A stretch of DNA of 34,521 nucleotides from Bordetella parapertussis (GCA_945911685.1 CAMEAW010000018.1:1-34521); one strand, 5' to 3'. Shown: positions 7,350 through 16,568, counted from the first letter of the stretch. Notes: a model not told the origin generated them from the sequence alone. Numbers and translations: made by a program.

Positions 7350-9218
7350 TTAACGTCCTACCGCGTAACCTTGCATGCCACGGGGATTCGCAGCTGCACG
7401 TAATAATAATCTACCATTCAAACCCGGCTCACGTGTGCAGGCCGACATGCGCCCTTCAGACCACTCTGCACCGACTTTTACCTCGTGCCCAGCGTCGCGC
7501 AACGCTTGTAGCGTGCCCTCTGGAAAACGTGACTCTAAGGTGATTTGGTTATAGCGCAACGAGCGCGGCCAAAACGAAATCGGAAAATGATCCACGTGCC
7601 ACGCCGGATATTCGATCGCCTCTTGAAGATTCATACCGTACACCGCATGGCGCAAAAAGAATTCAGTACTCCATTGATCTTGTTGATCACCGCCCGGGGT
7701 ACCAAACACCATATACGGCAAGCCGTCGCGCAGCGCCATCGAGGGCGATAAGGTGGTGGTGGGTCGCTTACCCGGCATCAGCTGCCCATGCACGTTGTCA
7801 TCAAACCACGTCATTTGTAAACGCGTACCCAGCGAGAAACCCAAGGCAGGAATCGCTGGGCTTGAAGATAACCAACCACCTGACGGCGTAGCCGAAACCA
7901 TGTTGCCTTTCGCATCAATCACGTCGATGTGACAGGTGTCTCCGATGAAGACCTCTTTCTTGGCCCATTCACTGACAGGTGGCAACGCTGCGAAGGTCGG
8001 TTCACCCACACCAAAGCGCGTATCTGACACTTTTAGCGTGCGCGCTGCCGCCTCAAGATCAGGCAGCTTTGCCTGACGCCCGCCGGGCTGACCCGCTTCA
8101 AACAATTTGGCGCTCAGTGCTCCGATACGCGCATAGCGAGCTTTGCCATATTCGTCTGACAACAGCTCTGCCATTGGGATCTTCGCAAAAAGCGGATCAC
8201 CGTACCAAGCCATGCGATCAGCCATCGCAAGTTTTGTGGCCTCAGCCACGCGATGTACAAATTCAGCGGAATCAGGCGCAAAATTCTCAAGACCTGCGTG
8301 TTTCAGAATGGATAGCTGCTGCAACATGACCGGGCCCTGTGACCACGGGCCACACTTGGCCACGGTGTAACGACCAAATTCAACAGTGTGTGGCTCTTCA
8401 TACGTTGGCGTCCAGTTTGCGAGGTCGTCGTAACGTAACAAGCCGGTGTTGCGTTCACCCGTCGTGTCACGTATCGGTTGGTCGGTATAAAACTGATCGA
8501 TTTCTTGCGCGATGAAGCCCCGATAAAAAATCTCAAACGCCGCCTCGATCGTGCGTACGCGATCACCTGCACCGACTGCTGCGGCCTCGGTTAACAGACG
8601 CGTGTACGTCTGCGCGATCGCTGGGCTTTGAAACAATTCACCTGGCTTCGGTATCTTTCCGTGAGGAATCCACACATCAGCTGAGGATTTCCATTCGGAC
8701 GCAAATAAACTTTGCACAGCCAAAATCGCTTGCACCGTGCGCGGCAATATCGGGAAGCCGTCGCGCGCGTAGGCAATCGCTGGCGTCATGACTTCAGCCA
8801 GCGTCATCGTGCCGTAATCACGCAGCATTGTCAGCCAGGCACCAAATGCCCCAGGCACCGTAGCAGGCAGCAGCCCGATGCCTGGCACAAGCTCTAACCC
8901 CAGCGCTTTAAAGTAGGCGCAGGTCGCTAATTTTGGCGCAGGCCCCTGTCCACAGAGCACTCGCATGCGCTGCTCTTTTTCAGACCACAGCATGATCGGC
9001 ACTTCACCACCGGGCCCATTCAAATGGGGCTCAACAATTTGCAAGACAAAGCCACCAGCAACCGCTGCATCGAAGGCATTGCCACCTTTTTCAAGAATGC
9101 CCATTGCAGTTTGCGAAGCAAGCCAATGGGTCGAAGCCACGACCCCAAAGGTGCCGACGATCTCGGGGCGGGTGGTAAAGGTCGCGTCTTGCGCTGCGGA
9201 TTTATTTGCTACGGTCAT
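7350..9218 (-). CDS. gamma-glutamyltransferase family protein without signal peptide
   Basis: This 622-residue Ntn-hydrolase is of the GGT family. The N-terminal part has EKGGNAFDAAVAGGFVLQIV and NGPGGEVPIMLW. The autoprocessing site is GDTCHIDVIDAKGN, with the candidate nucleophile Thr428 followed by Cys where most relatives have Thr-His or Ser-His. The small subunit carries MVFGTPGGDQQDQ, the substrate-pocket glycine loop. There is no export signal: the protein starts MTVANKSAAQDATF. It should therefore act in the cytoplasm, unlike E. coli GGT. It lies between two Bug receptor genes with gaps of only five and two bases, so it probably acts on what they import. It could be an acylase or amidase rather than a glutathione hydrolase. 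Confidence 0.88.
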   Translation of the reverse strand: MTVANKSAAQDATFTTRPEIVGTFGVVASTHWLASQTAMGILEKGGNAFDAAVAGGFVLQIVEPHLNGPGGEVPIMLWSEKEQRMRVLCGQGPAPKLATCAYFKALGLELVPGIGLLPATVPGAFGAWLTMLRDYGTMTLAEVMTPAIAYARDGFPILPRTVQAILAVQSLFASEWKSSADVWIPHGKIPKPGELFQSPAIAQTYTRLLTEAAAVGAGDRVRTIEAAFEIFYRGFIAQEIDQFYTDQPIRDTTGERNTGLLRYDDLANWTPTYEEPHTVEFGRYTVAKCGPWSQGPVMLQQLSILKHAGLENFAPDSAEFVHRVAEATKLAMADRMAWYGDPLFAKIPMAELLSDEYGKARYARIGALSAKLFEAGQPGGRQAKLPDLEAAARTLKVSDTRFGVGEPTFAALPPVSEWAKKEVFIGDTCHIDVIDAKGNMVSATPSGGWLSSSPAIPALGFSLGTRLQMTWFDDNVHGQLMPGKRPTTTLSPSMALRDGLPYMVFGTPGGDQQDQWSTEFFLRHAVYGMNLQEAIEYPAWHVDHFPISFWPRSLRYNQITLESRFPEGTLQALRDAGHEVKVGAEWSEGRMSACTREPGLNGRLLLRAAANPRGMQGYAVGR

Positions 9219-9223
9219 GGTGT

Positions 9224-10264
9224 TTAATTCGCCTTGATCCCGGCTTGCTTCGTGACCGGGCCATACAGGTCAAAGTCACGCTTGATTTCAGCAGCAAAAT
9301 CCGAAGTAGACCCCGAGGCGGCGATGATGCCGTAGCCTTGCAATTGTGTCTTGACTTCGGGTTCAGCTAACACCGCATTGATTTCGACATTCAATTGCTT
9401 GACGATCCCGTCAGGCGTATTGGCCGGCGCCAGCACGCCAACCCACGAATTTAACTCGACGCCTTGCACCCCCGACTCAGCGAAAGTGGCGACGTTTGGA
9501 AAGACCACCGAACGCTTTGGGCTGGGCACACCGATTGGGATGAGGCGACCCGCTTCGAGAAATTGTGCGACAGAGGACGCCGAGGCAAAGGCCAAGGGAA
9601 TATGCCCAGCCACCACATCGGCCGCTGCCGGGCCACCGCCCTTGTAAGGCACATGCACCAGATTCGCTCCTGATTGCTGTTTGAGTAGCTCTCCGGCCAC
9701 ATGCGTGATGCTGCCACTGCCAGACGTGCCAAACTCAAGGCCCTTGCCATTTGTCTTTGACAAGGCAATCACCTCTGCCAAGGTTTTCACGCCAACTGAC
9801 GGATGCGCCACGATAATGATGATCGAGTCACCCACCTTAGCAATCGGCGCAAAATCATTTAACGCATCAAATCCGGTGCGCTCGTACACGTGTGGATTAA
9901 TCACCAACGTACCGTCTAACGCCAGCAATAGCGTATAGCCATCGGGCGCTGCTTTAGACACCAATTGGGCGCCAATATTGCCTGACGCGCCCGGTTTGTT
10001 TTCAACGATCACTTGCTGATTTAAACGTTTTGCAAGTGCGGTTGCAACGATGCGCCCGCTTACGTCAGTCACGCCACCTGGAGCAAAGGGCACGATCAAA
10101 CGGATCGGCTTATTGGGATAAGACTGCGCTTGAGCACTGGATGTCGCGAAGAGTGGCGTTGCTGCAAACAGTAACGTTAGAAGACGGCGAGCCAACCGCG
10201 GTAGCGCAGGACCACCCAGTTTAAATAACTTGGCGCGAAAAATTAATTGAACAGTATCTTTCAT
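9224..10264 (-). CDS. Bug-family periplasmic solute receptor
   Basis: I place the start at the ATG at 10264 (346 residues). A GTG nine codons further upstream also fits the frame, but the ATG has an AGGA box about 11 bases ahead. After an unusually long N-terminus (about 45 residues with a twin-Arg-like RLARRLLTLLF segment) come SSAQAQ and the mature start YPNKPIRLIVPFAPGG. The Bug motifs VENKPGASGNIGAQL, APDGYTLLLALDGTLV and HVPYKGGGPAAADVVAGH are all present. It is the first gene of the Bug-GGT-Bug unit, five bases before the GGT gene. The ligand is unknown. The mature domain differs clearly from the Bug protein encoded at 6388-7347, so the two may bind different acids. Confidence 0.92.
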   Translation of the reverse strand: MKDTVQLIFRAKLFKLGGPALPRLARRLLTLLFAATPLFATSSAQAQSYPNKPIRLIVPFAPGGVTDVSGRIVATALAKRLNQQVIVENKPGASGNIGAQLVSKAAPDGYTLLLALDGTLVINPHVYERTGFDALNDFAPIAKVGDSIIIIVAHPSVGVKTLAEVIALSKTNGKGLEFGTSGSGSITHVAGELLKQQSGANLVHVPYKGGGPAAADVVAGHIPLAFASASSVAQFLEAGRLIPIGVPSPKRSVVFPNVATFAESGVQGVELNSWVGVLAPANTPDGIVKQLNVEINAVLAEPEVKTQLQGYGIIAASGSTSDFAAEIKRDFDLYGPVTKQAGIKAN

Positions 10265-10427
10265 GAAGTCAGTAATCCTAGCGGGTGACACGATATTTTA
10301 AGCCCTAACTTAGAACATCGTTGAATTCAAGGCTGTGGGAGAGGCCGACACACTGCACGTCAATTTTGAAGCGTGTGGGCATTGAGCGCAGCGTAACTGA
10401 TTCTGGCGCCCTGCTCTCGGGCAGGTA

Positions 10428-10455
10428 TTGACATTTTTACAGTGACAGCTATAAA
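10428..10455 (+). promoter_or_regulatory. sigma-70-type promoter for the PEBP gene
   Basis: A perfect -35 box TTGACA (10428-10433) is followed after 16 bases by TATAAA (10450-10455), one base from the TATAAT consensus. Transcription would start near 10462 and leave about 70 bases of leader before the PEBP start codon. This is seen in the sequence; activity is inferred. Confidence 0.65.
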
Positions 10456-10532
10456 TACGGGATTCAAATCAACCCTCTCAACAAACAATAGTCGTTTTTT
10501 TATCACCCCCATCAACTCTACCGGAGTCCTGT

Positions 10533-11090
10533 ATGAAAATCGTTCTTAGTTCTTTAGCATTCATGGCCCTTGCAACTGTTTCACACGCAGAGACCTTTAC
10601 GCTCAGTAGCCCAGATATCAAAGCCGATAGCGTGATTGATAAGAGGTTTGAGTTCAATGGTTTTGGGTGTTCAGGTGAAAATATGTCTCCTGCACTCAGT
10701 TGGAAAGGCGCACCGAAAGAGGCAAAGGCTTTCGCCGTAACTGTGTATGACCCTGACGCTCCGACTGGCTCGGGTTGGTGGCACTGGCTGGCAATCAATA
10801 TTCCGGCCGATGTTCAGGCATTAGCCGCAAATGCAGGCGCTATTGGTGGTGCAAACTTGCCCAAGGGCGCTAGCCACGGTCGTAGCGACTTTGGTTTTGC
10901 GGGCTGGGGGGGCGTATGCCCACCGCAAGGCGGCAAGCCGCATCGTTATATTTTCACTGTTCATGCGCTTAAAGCCCCGTTAGAAGTTCCAGCTGATGCA
11001 ACGGCTGCACTGACTGGCTATTTCATGGGTATGAACACAATTGCCAAGGCGAGTTTCACGGCAACCTATAGCCGCGCGGCTGCAAAGTAG
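10533..11090 (+). CDS. YbhB/YbcL family phosphatidylethanolamine-binding-like protein, periplasmic
   Basis: The 185 residues start with a signal peptide (about 1-19, ending VSHA-E). The PEBP-fold signature follows: FGCSGENMSPALSW, then VTVYDPDAPTGSGWWHW at about residues 71-86, and HRYIFTVHAL near the end. In bacteria these proteins have the Raf-kinase-inhibitor fold with an anion pocket (the DPDxP and HxY loops). The physiological ligand is not established. The start has a purine-rich box (ACCGGAG) about seven bases upstream. It is a single-gene unit with its own promoter and a hairpin downstream, shared with the convergent CoA-transferase gene. Confidence 0.92.
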   Translation: MKIVLSSLAFMALATVSHAETFTLSSPDIKADSVIDKRFEFNGFGCSGENMSPALSWKGAPKEAKAFAVTVYDPDAPTGSGWWHWLAINIPADVQALAANAGAIGGANLPKGASHGRSDFGFAGWGGVCPPQGGKPHRYIFTVHALKAPLEVPADATAALTGYFMGMNTIAKASFTATYSRAAAK

Positions 11091-11118
11091 TTGGCTAACA
11101 CAGCATCCTCATTTACGC

Positions 11119-11146
11119 GCCTACCAACCTAGCGGGGTTGGTGGGC
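11119..11146. terminator. hairpin between convergent genes, likely bidirectional terminator
   Basis: The left arm CCTACCAACC (11120-11129) pairs with GGTTGGTGGG (11136-11145), nine of ten positions, around a six-base loop. It sits exactly between the stop of the PEBP gene and the stop of the leftward CoA-transferase gene. No T-run follows in either direction, so it may act as a transcript end or RNA-stability hairpin rather than a classic intrinsic terminator. Confidence 0.5.
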
Positions 11147-12351
11147 TACGTGGAAGCGCGACCTAACCCACCCGCAGCCCTAAGTGCTTCAATTTCACTA
11201 GTCGTCATCCCCAGCACATCGCTGAGCACAACCTCTGTATGTTCACCCAACGAGGGCGAAGGGGTGCGCACCGATCCAGGTGTCGCTGACATACGAATCG
11301 GCACGCCGACCACGCGCACATGACCCGCGCGCGGATGCACCATATCAACGATCGCACCACGCGCAACAACCTGCGGGTGCTCAACAACTTGTTTCACGTT
11401 ATTGATCGAGCCCATCGGGATGCCTGCACCGACGAGGATGGCTTCCCATTCGTCAAAACTGCGCGTCAAGAAAACCTCTTGCAGTCTGTCAATTAACGCT
11501 TTGCGGTTTTGCATGCGTGCGCTGTTTGTGGCAAACCGAGGATCATGTGTCATGTCAGAGCAACCGATCAGCGGGCAAAACTCAAGCCATAACTTATCGC
11601 TACCTACCGCTAAAGCCAGGTCTCGTGTTTTTGTACGAAAGGTTTGATAGGGCAACAAGGCTTTATACGCTGTGCCCATCGGGCCTGCGATGGTACCTGT
11701 CGAAAAATAATCACCGATCATCGTGCTCAGCAACGAGAGTTGGCCTTCTAGCATCGAGATGTCGATCGACTGCCCCACCCCGGTAGCGTCTTTGGCACGC
11801 AGGGCCATCATGATGCCGAGCGCGGCATTCATGCCCGCCGTCAGATCGGCGATCGACACACCCGCGCGCGCGCCATGCCCACCCTCGTCGCCTGTCGCAC
11901 TGATCATGCCGCTTTCGGCCTGTACGATCAAATCAAGTGCTGGGCGGTCACGATAAGGGCCGTCTTGCCCAAAGCCTGAGATTGAACAGTAAATGATGCC
12001 GGGGTTACGCTTACGCGCCACCTCATAATCAACCCCTAATTTGACCAGCGTACCTGGGCGAAAATTTTCAAGCACCACATCGCAACGCTCGACCATCCGC
12101 AAAAAGGTCTCTTTACCCTCGGCGTTTTTTAGGTCAAGCACAATGCCTTGTTTATTACGATGAAGCCCAACAAAATAATCGGTTTCACCACCGGGCAATT
12201 TTGTGCCCCAAGCGCGCGCGATATCACCTTTGCCTGGCGGCTCGATCTTGATGACTTGTGCGCCATAGTCGGCCAGCATCGTTGAGCAAAAAGGCCCCGC
12301 CAAAGCATGACTAAGGTCAAGGATTTTGAGGCCTTCAAGTGGTAGTTTCAT
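11146..12351 (-). CDS. CaiB/BaiF family (family III) CoA-transferase
   Basis: This 401-residue protein has the family opening LEGLKILDLSHALAGPFCS and the conserved KIEPPGKGD. It also has NKQGIVLDLKNAEGKE and VLENFRPGTLVKLG, the usual CoA-binding and interdomain segments. The aspartate that forms the aspartyl-CoA anhydride in formyl-CoA transferase is expected in SIADLTAGMNAALG (about residue 168). The reaction would move CoA between carboxylates in the cytoplasm without ATP. It is the last gene of the seven-gene leftward unit, 16 bases after the fused 3-oxoacid CoA-transferase gene. It probably activates the acid captured by the Bug receptor encoded two genes upstream. The donor and acceptor are unknown. 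Confidence 0.93.
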   Translation of the reverse strand: MKLPLEGLKILDLSHALAGPFCSTMLADYGAQVIKIEPPGKGDIARAWGTKLPGGETDYFVGLHRNKQGIVLDLKNAEGKETFLRMVERCDVVLENFRPGTLVKLGVDYEVARKRNPGIIYCSISGFGQDGPYRDRPALDLIVQAESGMISATGDEGGHGARAGVSIADLTAGMNAALGIMMALRAKDATGVGQSIDISMLEGQLSLLSTMIGDYFSTGTIAGPMGTAYKALLPYQTFRTKTRDLALAVGSDKLWLEFCPLIGCSDMTHDPRFATNSARMQNRKALIDRLQEVFLTRSFDEWEAILVGAGIPMGSINNVKQVVEHPQVVARGAIVDMVHPRAGHVRVVGVPIRMSATPGSVRTPSPSLGEHTEVVLSDVLGMTTSEIEALRAAGGLGRAST

Positions 12352-12367
12352 GAGTATCTTCTGTGAA

Positions 12368-13762
12368 TTAACTTGGCTCCATCACCGTAAGATCTGGTGA
12401 CACAGCAAAGTCAATCTCGCCCATCGCCTTAACTTCTTCAGGTGTAAAGCCTGGTGCAATCGCCTCAAGCACAAAACGATCATTGACCCAATGCAATACC
12501 GCCAAGTCAGTCACTAACCAATCTACGCACTCGCGACCTGTCAGTGGGTACTTACAACGACGCGGCAATTTGGTTCTGCCCTTGCTGTCAGCGTGTTCCA
12601 TGACAATGATCAGCTCGACTTCACCAGAAATCAAATCCATCGCGCCGCCAATACCACCGCGGCGGGCATCGGTAATGCTCCAGTTCGCGACGTTACCGTC
12701 TTGATCGACCTCATACGCACCCAGAATGACGGTATCAATATGGCCGCCGCGGGCCATTTCAAACGACATCACACTTTCAAAGAATGACGTGCCGGGCACG
12801 GCCTCGACAAATTGACCGCCTGCGTTAAAGACATCGGGGTCGACTGCATCACCCGACACAATGCCGCCGTAACCTAGCACACCGTTTTCAGCGTGTAGCC
12901 AGACACCGCGACCACCCAAAAAGTTTGAGACCTGCGTGGGGATGCCAACGCCTAGGTTCACATAGGTGTTGTCTTTCACAATCTTCGCTGCATTTTTTGC
13001 AATGCCGTTGCGCGTCAGAGCTGGCTTACCGTTATAGGTACGCGCGCTGTCCGCTGGGCGCTTTTCTGCACGCGTTAACGTTTTGACATCGACCATATCG
13101 GTAATCTTTAATACGCGCGAAATAAAGATACCGGGCAAATCAATCAGCTCTGGAGGCAACTCGCCGACTTCAACGATTTCTTCAACCTCAACAATCGCAA
13201 TCTTTGCTGCTTTAGCAAACGCTGAATTAAAGTTGGCGCTACCGCCACGAAACTGCACATTGCCCGCACGATCAGCGCGATAAGCGCTCAAAAAGGCATA
13301 GTCCACCTGAATGGCATGTTCAAGGACATGTGGCTTGCCGTTGAAATAACGAACATCCTTGCCGTCAGCCAAGTCAGTATCGACCCCGGTTGGCGAATAA
13401 AACGCTGGGATGCCAGCGCCGCCAGCGCGGCAGCGCTCAACCAAAATACCCTGAGGTACGAGTTCGACATCAAGCGTGCCGGCTGCGATTCTTTTTTCGC
13501 CTTCGGTTTGCATTCCGGCTCTGATTGAAAACGCAGCAACCAGTTTTTTAACCTGATTGTTTTCAACTAACAGCTGACCTTTTTCACCGGCGGCGCCAAG
13601 CGAGTTACAGACCAAGGTCAAGTCTGTTGTACCTTTGTCGCGCAAAGCGAAAATCAGGTTATTCGGGAAACGATGTGCCAATCCAAATCCAGCGATCGCG
13701 ACACTTGCGCCCGCTTGAATATCTGCGATTGCCTGTGCGGCTGAGGCAACTACCTTATCCAT
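12368..13762 (-). CDS. fused alpha-beta family I CoA-transferase (3-oxoacid/acetate CoA-transferase type)
   Basis: The 464 residues contain both halves of a SCOT-type enzyme. The alpha part (about 1-225) has GASVAIAGFGLAHRFPNNLI and the LVPQGILVERCRAGGAGIPA signature. After a short linker the beta part (about 248-464) has YVNLGVGIPTQVSNFLGG and the active-site AENGVLGYGG, with the glutamyl nucleophile predicted at Glu292. Family I enzymes pass CoA through a glutamyl-CoA thioester. The fused form resembles mitochondrial SCOT and some bacterial acetate or propionate CoA-transferases, while the second copy in this cluster is split into two genes. It lies between the Bug gene and the CaiB-type gene on the minus strand. 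Confidence 0.93.
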   Translation of the reverse strand: MDKVVASAAQAIADIQAGASVAIAGFGLAHRFPNNLIFALRDKGTTDLTLVCNSLGAAGEKGQLLVENNQVKKLVAAFSIRAGMQTEGEKRIAAGTLDVELVPQGILVERCRAGGAGIPAFYSPTGVDTDLADGKDVRYFNGKPHVLEHAIQVDYAFLSAYRADRAGNVQFRGGSANFNSAFAKAAKIAIVEVEEIVEVGELPPELIDLPGIFISRVLKITDMVDVKTLTRAEKRPADSARTYNGKPALTRNGIAKNAAKIVKDNTYVNLGVGIPTQVSNFLGGRGVWLHAENGVLGYGGIVSGDAVDPDVFNAGGQFVEAVPGTSFFESVMSFEMARGGHIDTVILGAYEVDQDGNVANWSITDARRGGIGGAMDLISGEVELIIVMEHADSKGRTKLPRRCKYPLTGRECVDWLVTDLAVLHWVNDRFVLEAIAPGFTPEEVKAMGEIDFAVSPDLTVMEPS

Positions 13763-13810
13763 ACTGATCCTTTGTTCATAAGTTCACTGACTCGAACTAA
13801 GCCTTAGGGC

Positions 13811-14767
13811 TTAATCCATCTTAATATTCAAAATCTTGTTCAGCTCGGCCAATTGACGCTTTTCTTCAATCATCGCGGCCAAAAACTGTTGCGGGTTGAG
13901 CATTTTGAGCACTGAACCCGAAGCCTCGACGCGGGCACGCACTTCAGGTTGCGAAAAATACTTCACGCTCGCATCGTACAACACACGCACAACTTGATCA
14001 GGCGTGCCAGCGGGAGCAAGTAAACCATACCATGAGCCTGTGTTGTTGGGCATGCCTTGCTCATCCATGGTCGGCACCTCGGGCAAGGCCTTGGCACGCG
14101 TCTGAGAAGACAAGCCAATGGCGCGAAGCTTGCCCGACTTAATATGTGGCAGCATGGCCGATAAATTTAAGAAGGAAACGTCAACATGCCCGCCCAACAT
14201 ATCGTTGACAACTGGTGTGGCCCCTTTATAGGGCACGTGGGTCATTTTGATCTTCGCTTCAATTTGAAGAATCTCGCCCGCGAGATGGGTTGAGCTACCC
14301 GTACCGCTTGAACCATAGGTCATGACTTTTGTTTTGGCTAACTCGATGAACTCTTTGACGTTGGTGGCTTTGATGTGGGGACCAATCACCATCACATTTG
14401 GCACATCAATCAGCATCAAAATTGGCAAAAATTCTTTAATGCCGTCGTAGGGTGGATTTGAGCTAAAGACGGGCACTGCAGTGTGAGGCGCACCGGCGCT
14501 GGCCAACAGCGTATAGCCATCGGGGGCTGCTTTGGCGACAAAGCCTGTTCCAATCGAACCACTTCCCCCACCTTTTGTTTCGATCACAAAGGTTTGCCCT
14601 AGCGCCTGCGACAACCCGTTCGCAAGCTCACGGGCGATCTGATCAGCAGGGCCGCCTGCGGGGTAAGGCACAATCATTTTGACTGGTTTGTCAGGGTAGG
14701 TTTGCGCAGCCGCGAGCAAAGGCGCGAAAGCCATCGTCAAAAGAACCGCCCGTAAGATTTGCTTCAT
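13811..14767 (-). CDS. Bug-family periplasmic solute receptor of the catabolic cluster
   Basis: The frame is open to 14806, but I choose the ATG at 14767. It has AAGGGG about seven bases upstream and begins a proper signal peptide (MKQILRAVLLTMAFAPLLAAA-Q, 318 residues). Family motifs are YPDKPVKMIVPYPAGGPAD, TKGGGSGSIGTGF, APDGYTLLASAGA and HVPYKGATPVVNDMLGGH. The first loop of this group normally reads ENKxGASG; here it is ETKGGGSG, so the ligand contacts may differ. It is co-directional with the MBL hydrolase gene upstream and the fused CoA-transferase gene downstream, which points to import of the substrate of this cluster. Confidence 0.93.
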   Translation of the reverse strand: MKQILRAVLLTMAFAPLLAAAQTYPDKPVKMIVPYPAGGPADQIARELANGLSQALGQTFVIETKGGGSGSIGTGFVAKAAPDGYTLLASAGAPHTAVPVFSSNPPYDGIKEFLPILMLIDVPNVMVIGPHIKATNVKEFIELAKTKVMTYGSSGTGSSTHLAGEILQIEAKIKMTHVPYKGATPVVNDMLGGHVDVSFLNLSAMLPHIKSGKLRAIGLSSQTRAKALPEVPTMDEQGMPNNTGSWYGLLAPAGTPDQVVRVLYDASVKYFSQPEVRARVEASGSVLKMLNPQQFLAAMIEEKRQLAELNKILNIKMD

Positions 14768-14841
14768 TGTCATCCCCTTTTTAATTTTCTTAACCCTGAC
14801 CAGCAATACCCTAAACCAACGCGCAACGCGCTTGTTTTGAA

Positions 14842-15741
14842 TTATTCGCCACGTGCTTCAGGCTCGACAGGCTCGAAGCGATAACCTTTTGCGCTGTCGC
14901 CACGCACATAGCCACAGTGTGGCCAACCGAAGTGCACCGGAAAAATCATAGCGTTTCGCTCAGCAGCACGTTTAAGAAACAAGGCTCGTGAAGCGCGCGC
15001 CTGCTCAGCGTGCGCATCAATCCAAGTGTTGATGTGCGGCATCGCAATCTGCAAAGGGCTGTGCATCACATCGCCGGCAAAGATCGCTTCTTGCCCCTTT
15101 GACTGCAGCCGAAAGTGCAACGAACCAGGCGTGTGACCCGGCATGGCTTCAGCCTTCAAGCAACCCGCCACTACATCGCCATCATCGATTAGATCAATCA
15201 AGCCCAATTCATATAGCGGCAGCACGCTATCTTCAAACGAACCACTGATCACACCCTTATCGCCATTTTTATATGCCGCATGTGCAGCTTCAAAATCAAC
15301 GCGTGGCATCAAGTGGCGGGCATTCGGAAACATCGGCTCCCAGCGACCATCCACCATGCGCGTACCCCAACCCACATGATCCGGATGAAAGTGCGTGACG
15401 ATCACATGTGTCACGGATTTTGCGCTTGCGCCCGCCGCGTCTAGCCAGAGTGGCGTCAAGGTGTTGAGCATGTTCATCCGCTCTGACCCGCGCTTTTTGT
15501 GATTGCCAACACCCAGGTCAATCACGATCACGTTATCGCCCATGTGCATCACCCACAACTGCATGGCAACGATAAAGCGCTGTAGCTTAATGTTGTAGTG
15601 ATGTGGGGCAAGCCATGATAGGTGCGGCACGATCTCGCGCACATCTAACTCAGGAAACACAAAATCAGCCGCGTGCGTCGGGCCGCTATATTCAATGACG
15701 TTATAAATTTTTGCGTCGCCAACGTGACGAGAGTAGATCAT
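14842..15741 (-). CDS. MBL-fold metallohydrolase (lactonase-like)
   Basis: The 299 residues carry the complete metal site of the metallo-beta-lactamase fold. HFHPDH is at 117-122 (His117, His119, Asp121, His122), with His203 in PGHTPGSLHF, Asp224 in FAGDVMH and His270 in PVHFGWPH. Two zinc or iron ions would activate water for hydrolysis. The overall pattern is like bacterial lactonases and related hydrolases and unlike beta-lactamases; no signal peptide is seen. Within this catabolic operon it may open a lactone or hydrolyse a thioester or ester intermediate. An AAAGGC box lies about ten bases ahead of the ATG. Confidence 0.9.
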   Translation of the reverse strand: MIYSRHVGDAKIYNVIEYSGPTHAADFVFPELDVREIVPHLSWLAPHHYNIKLQRFIVAMQLWVMHMGDNVIVIDLGVGNHKKRGSERMNMLNTLTPLWLDAAGASAKSVTHVIVTHFHPDHVGWGTRMVDGRWEPMFPNARHLMPRVDFEAAHAAYKNGDKGVISGSFEDSVLPLYELGLIDLIDDGDVVAGCLKAEAMPGHTPGSLHFRLQSKGQEAIFAGDVMHSPLQIAMPHINTWIDAHAEQARASRALFLKRAAERNAMIFPVHFGWPHCGYVRGDSAKGYRFEPVEPEARGE

Positions 15742-15842
15742 GTGATGCCTTTGTAGTTTTAATATTGCTATACCAGTTTAACGAACCGTCAGCCCAAGCA
15801 AGACTACTCATGCTCAAGCTAGCGGTCGCAAATCACTTAATC

Positions 15843-16568
15843 CTACTCTACCAAACGATAGGTCAATCGCCACTTCGTATCGCGCTTTTGCCAAGGTGGT
15901 GGTCCATCCGAGAAAGAATTACCACCAGGATCAGCGCTTAATCTATCTTTCATAAACGACTGGGCCGATGCCTCATCCTTGATGCCGTACATCGCCAAAA
16001 AGTTTGGTGCACCGGGCTCGGGATGAAGAAAGGTACGCATATTCTTATAGCGTGCGCCGCTGACAAATCCATAGCCTGCTAATACTTCTGGCACATGAAT
16101 TGTGTTGTAGAACTCATTGAATTGCGCTAACTCAGCTTCACCTGACCCTGCGGCAGCGTTCATCCCGACCAGATACATGTACGGCGAAGCGGACACTTGC
16201 GCAGCTTGAGGATTATTTAATACGTGCTGCCACATCAAACGCCACTTGGTACTGCGCTTTTGCCAAGCCGCAGGGCCATCGCTATAGACCGGTCGCCCGT
16301 TTGCTGGCCCATCATTACGCGTGATGTAAAGTTGTGCCGCCTCTTTGCTTTCAATATCGTATGCGGCAATAAAGCGTGGCCCACGCGCACCACGTGTGTC
16401 GTCTTGCGCAAGCTCGTAACGGCGCCCATACAAAAAGCCGGGATTACCCGCCAATACTTCGGGTTTATGGACGTTTGAGTAAAAGTCATTAAACGCTGCA
16501 ATATCTGCAGCACTCGTATCGGCGGGGATATCCATGCCGACCCAATAGGTGTAAAGCGCGTCGCTCAT
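15843..16568 (-). CDS. tandemly duplicated small-domain protein (ferredoxin-like fold suspected), catabolic cluster
   Basis: The frame runs open to 16622, but the ATG at 16568 has AAAGGA seven bases ahead and lies clear of the upstream gene. The product is 241 residues of two obvious repeats, about residues 5-116 and 129-239. Each reads YxYxVGM, then FNxFYxxxHxPEVLAG, then GxRY, a FxAxYxI strand and finally SDGPxxWQKRxTKWRL. A repeated H(K/V)PEVL and the WQKR-TKWRL end are near-identical between halves. The size and the hydrophobic pattern suggest dimeric alpha-beta barrel domains (EthD- or DUF4286-like), which bind or isomerise small acids, but I cannot name the family. It lies 16 bases after the DUF35 gene, in the same transcript. 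Confidence 0.85.
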   Translation of the reverse strand: MSDALYTYWVGMDIPADTSAADIAAFNDFYSNVHKPEVLAGNPGFLYGRRYELAQDDTRGARGPRFIAAYDIESKEAAQLYITRNDGPANGRPVYSDGPAAWQKRSTKWRLMWQHVLNNPQAAQVSASPYMYLVGMNAAAGSGEAELAQFNEFYNTIHVPEVLAGYGFVSGARYKNMRTFLHPEPGAPNFLAMYGIKDEASAQSFMKDRLSADPGGNSFSDGPPPWQKRDTKWRLTYRLVE

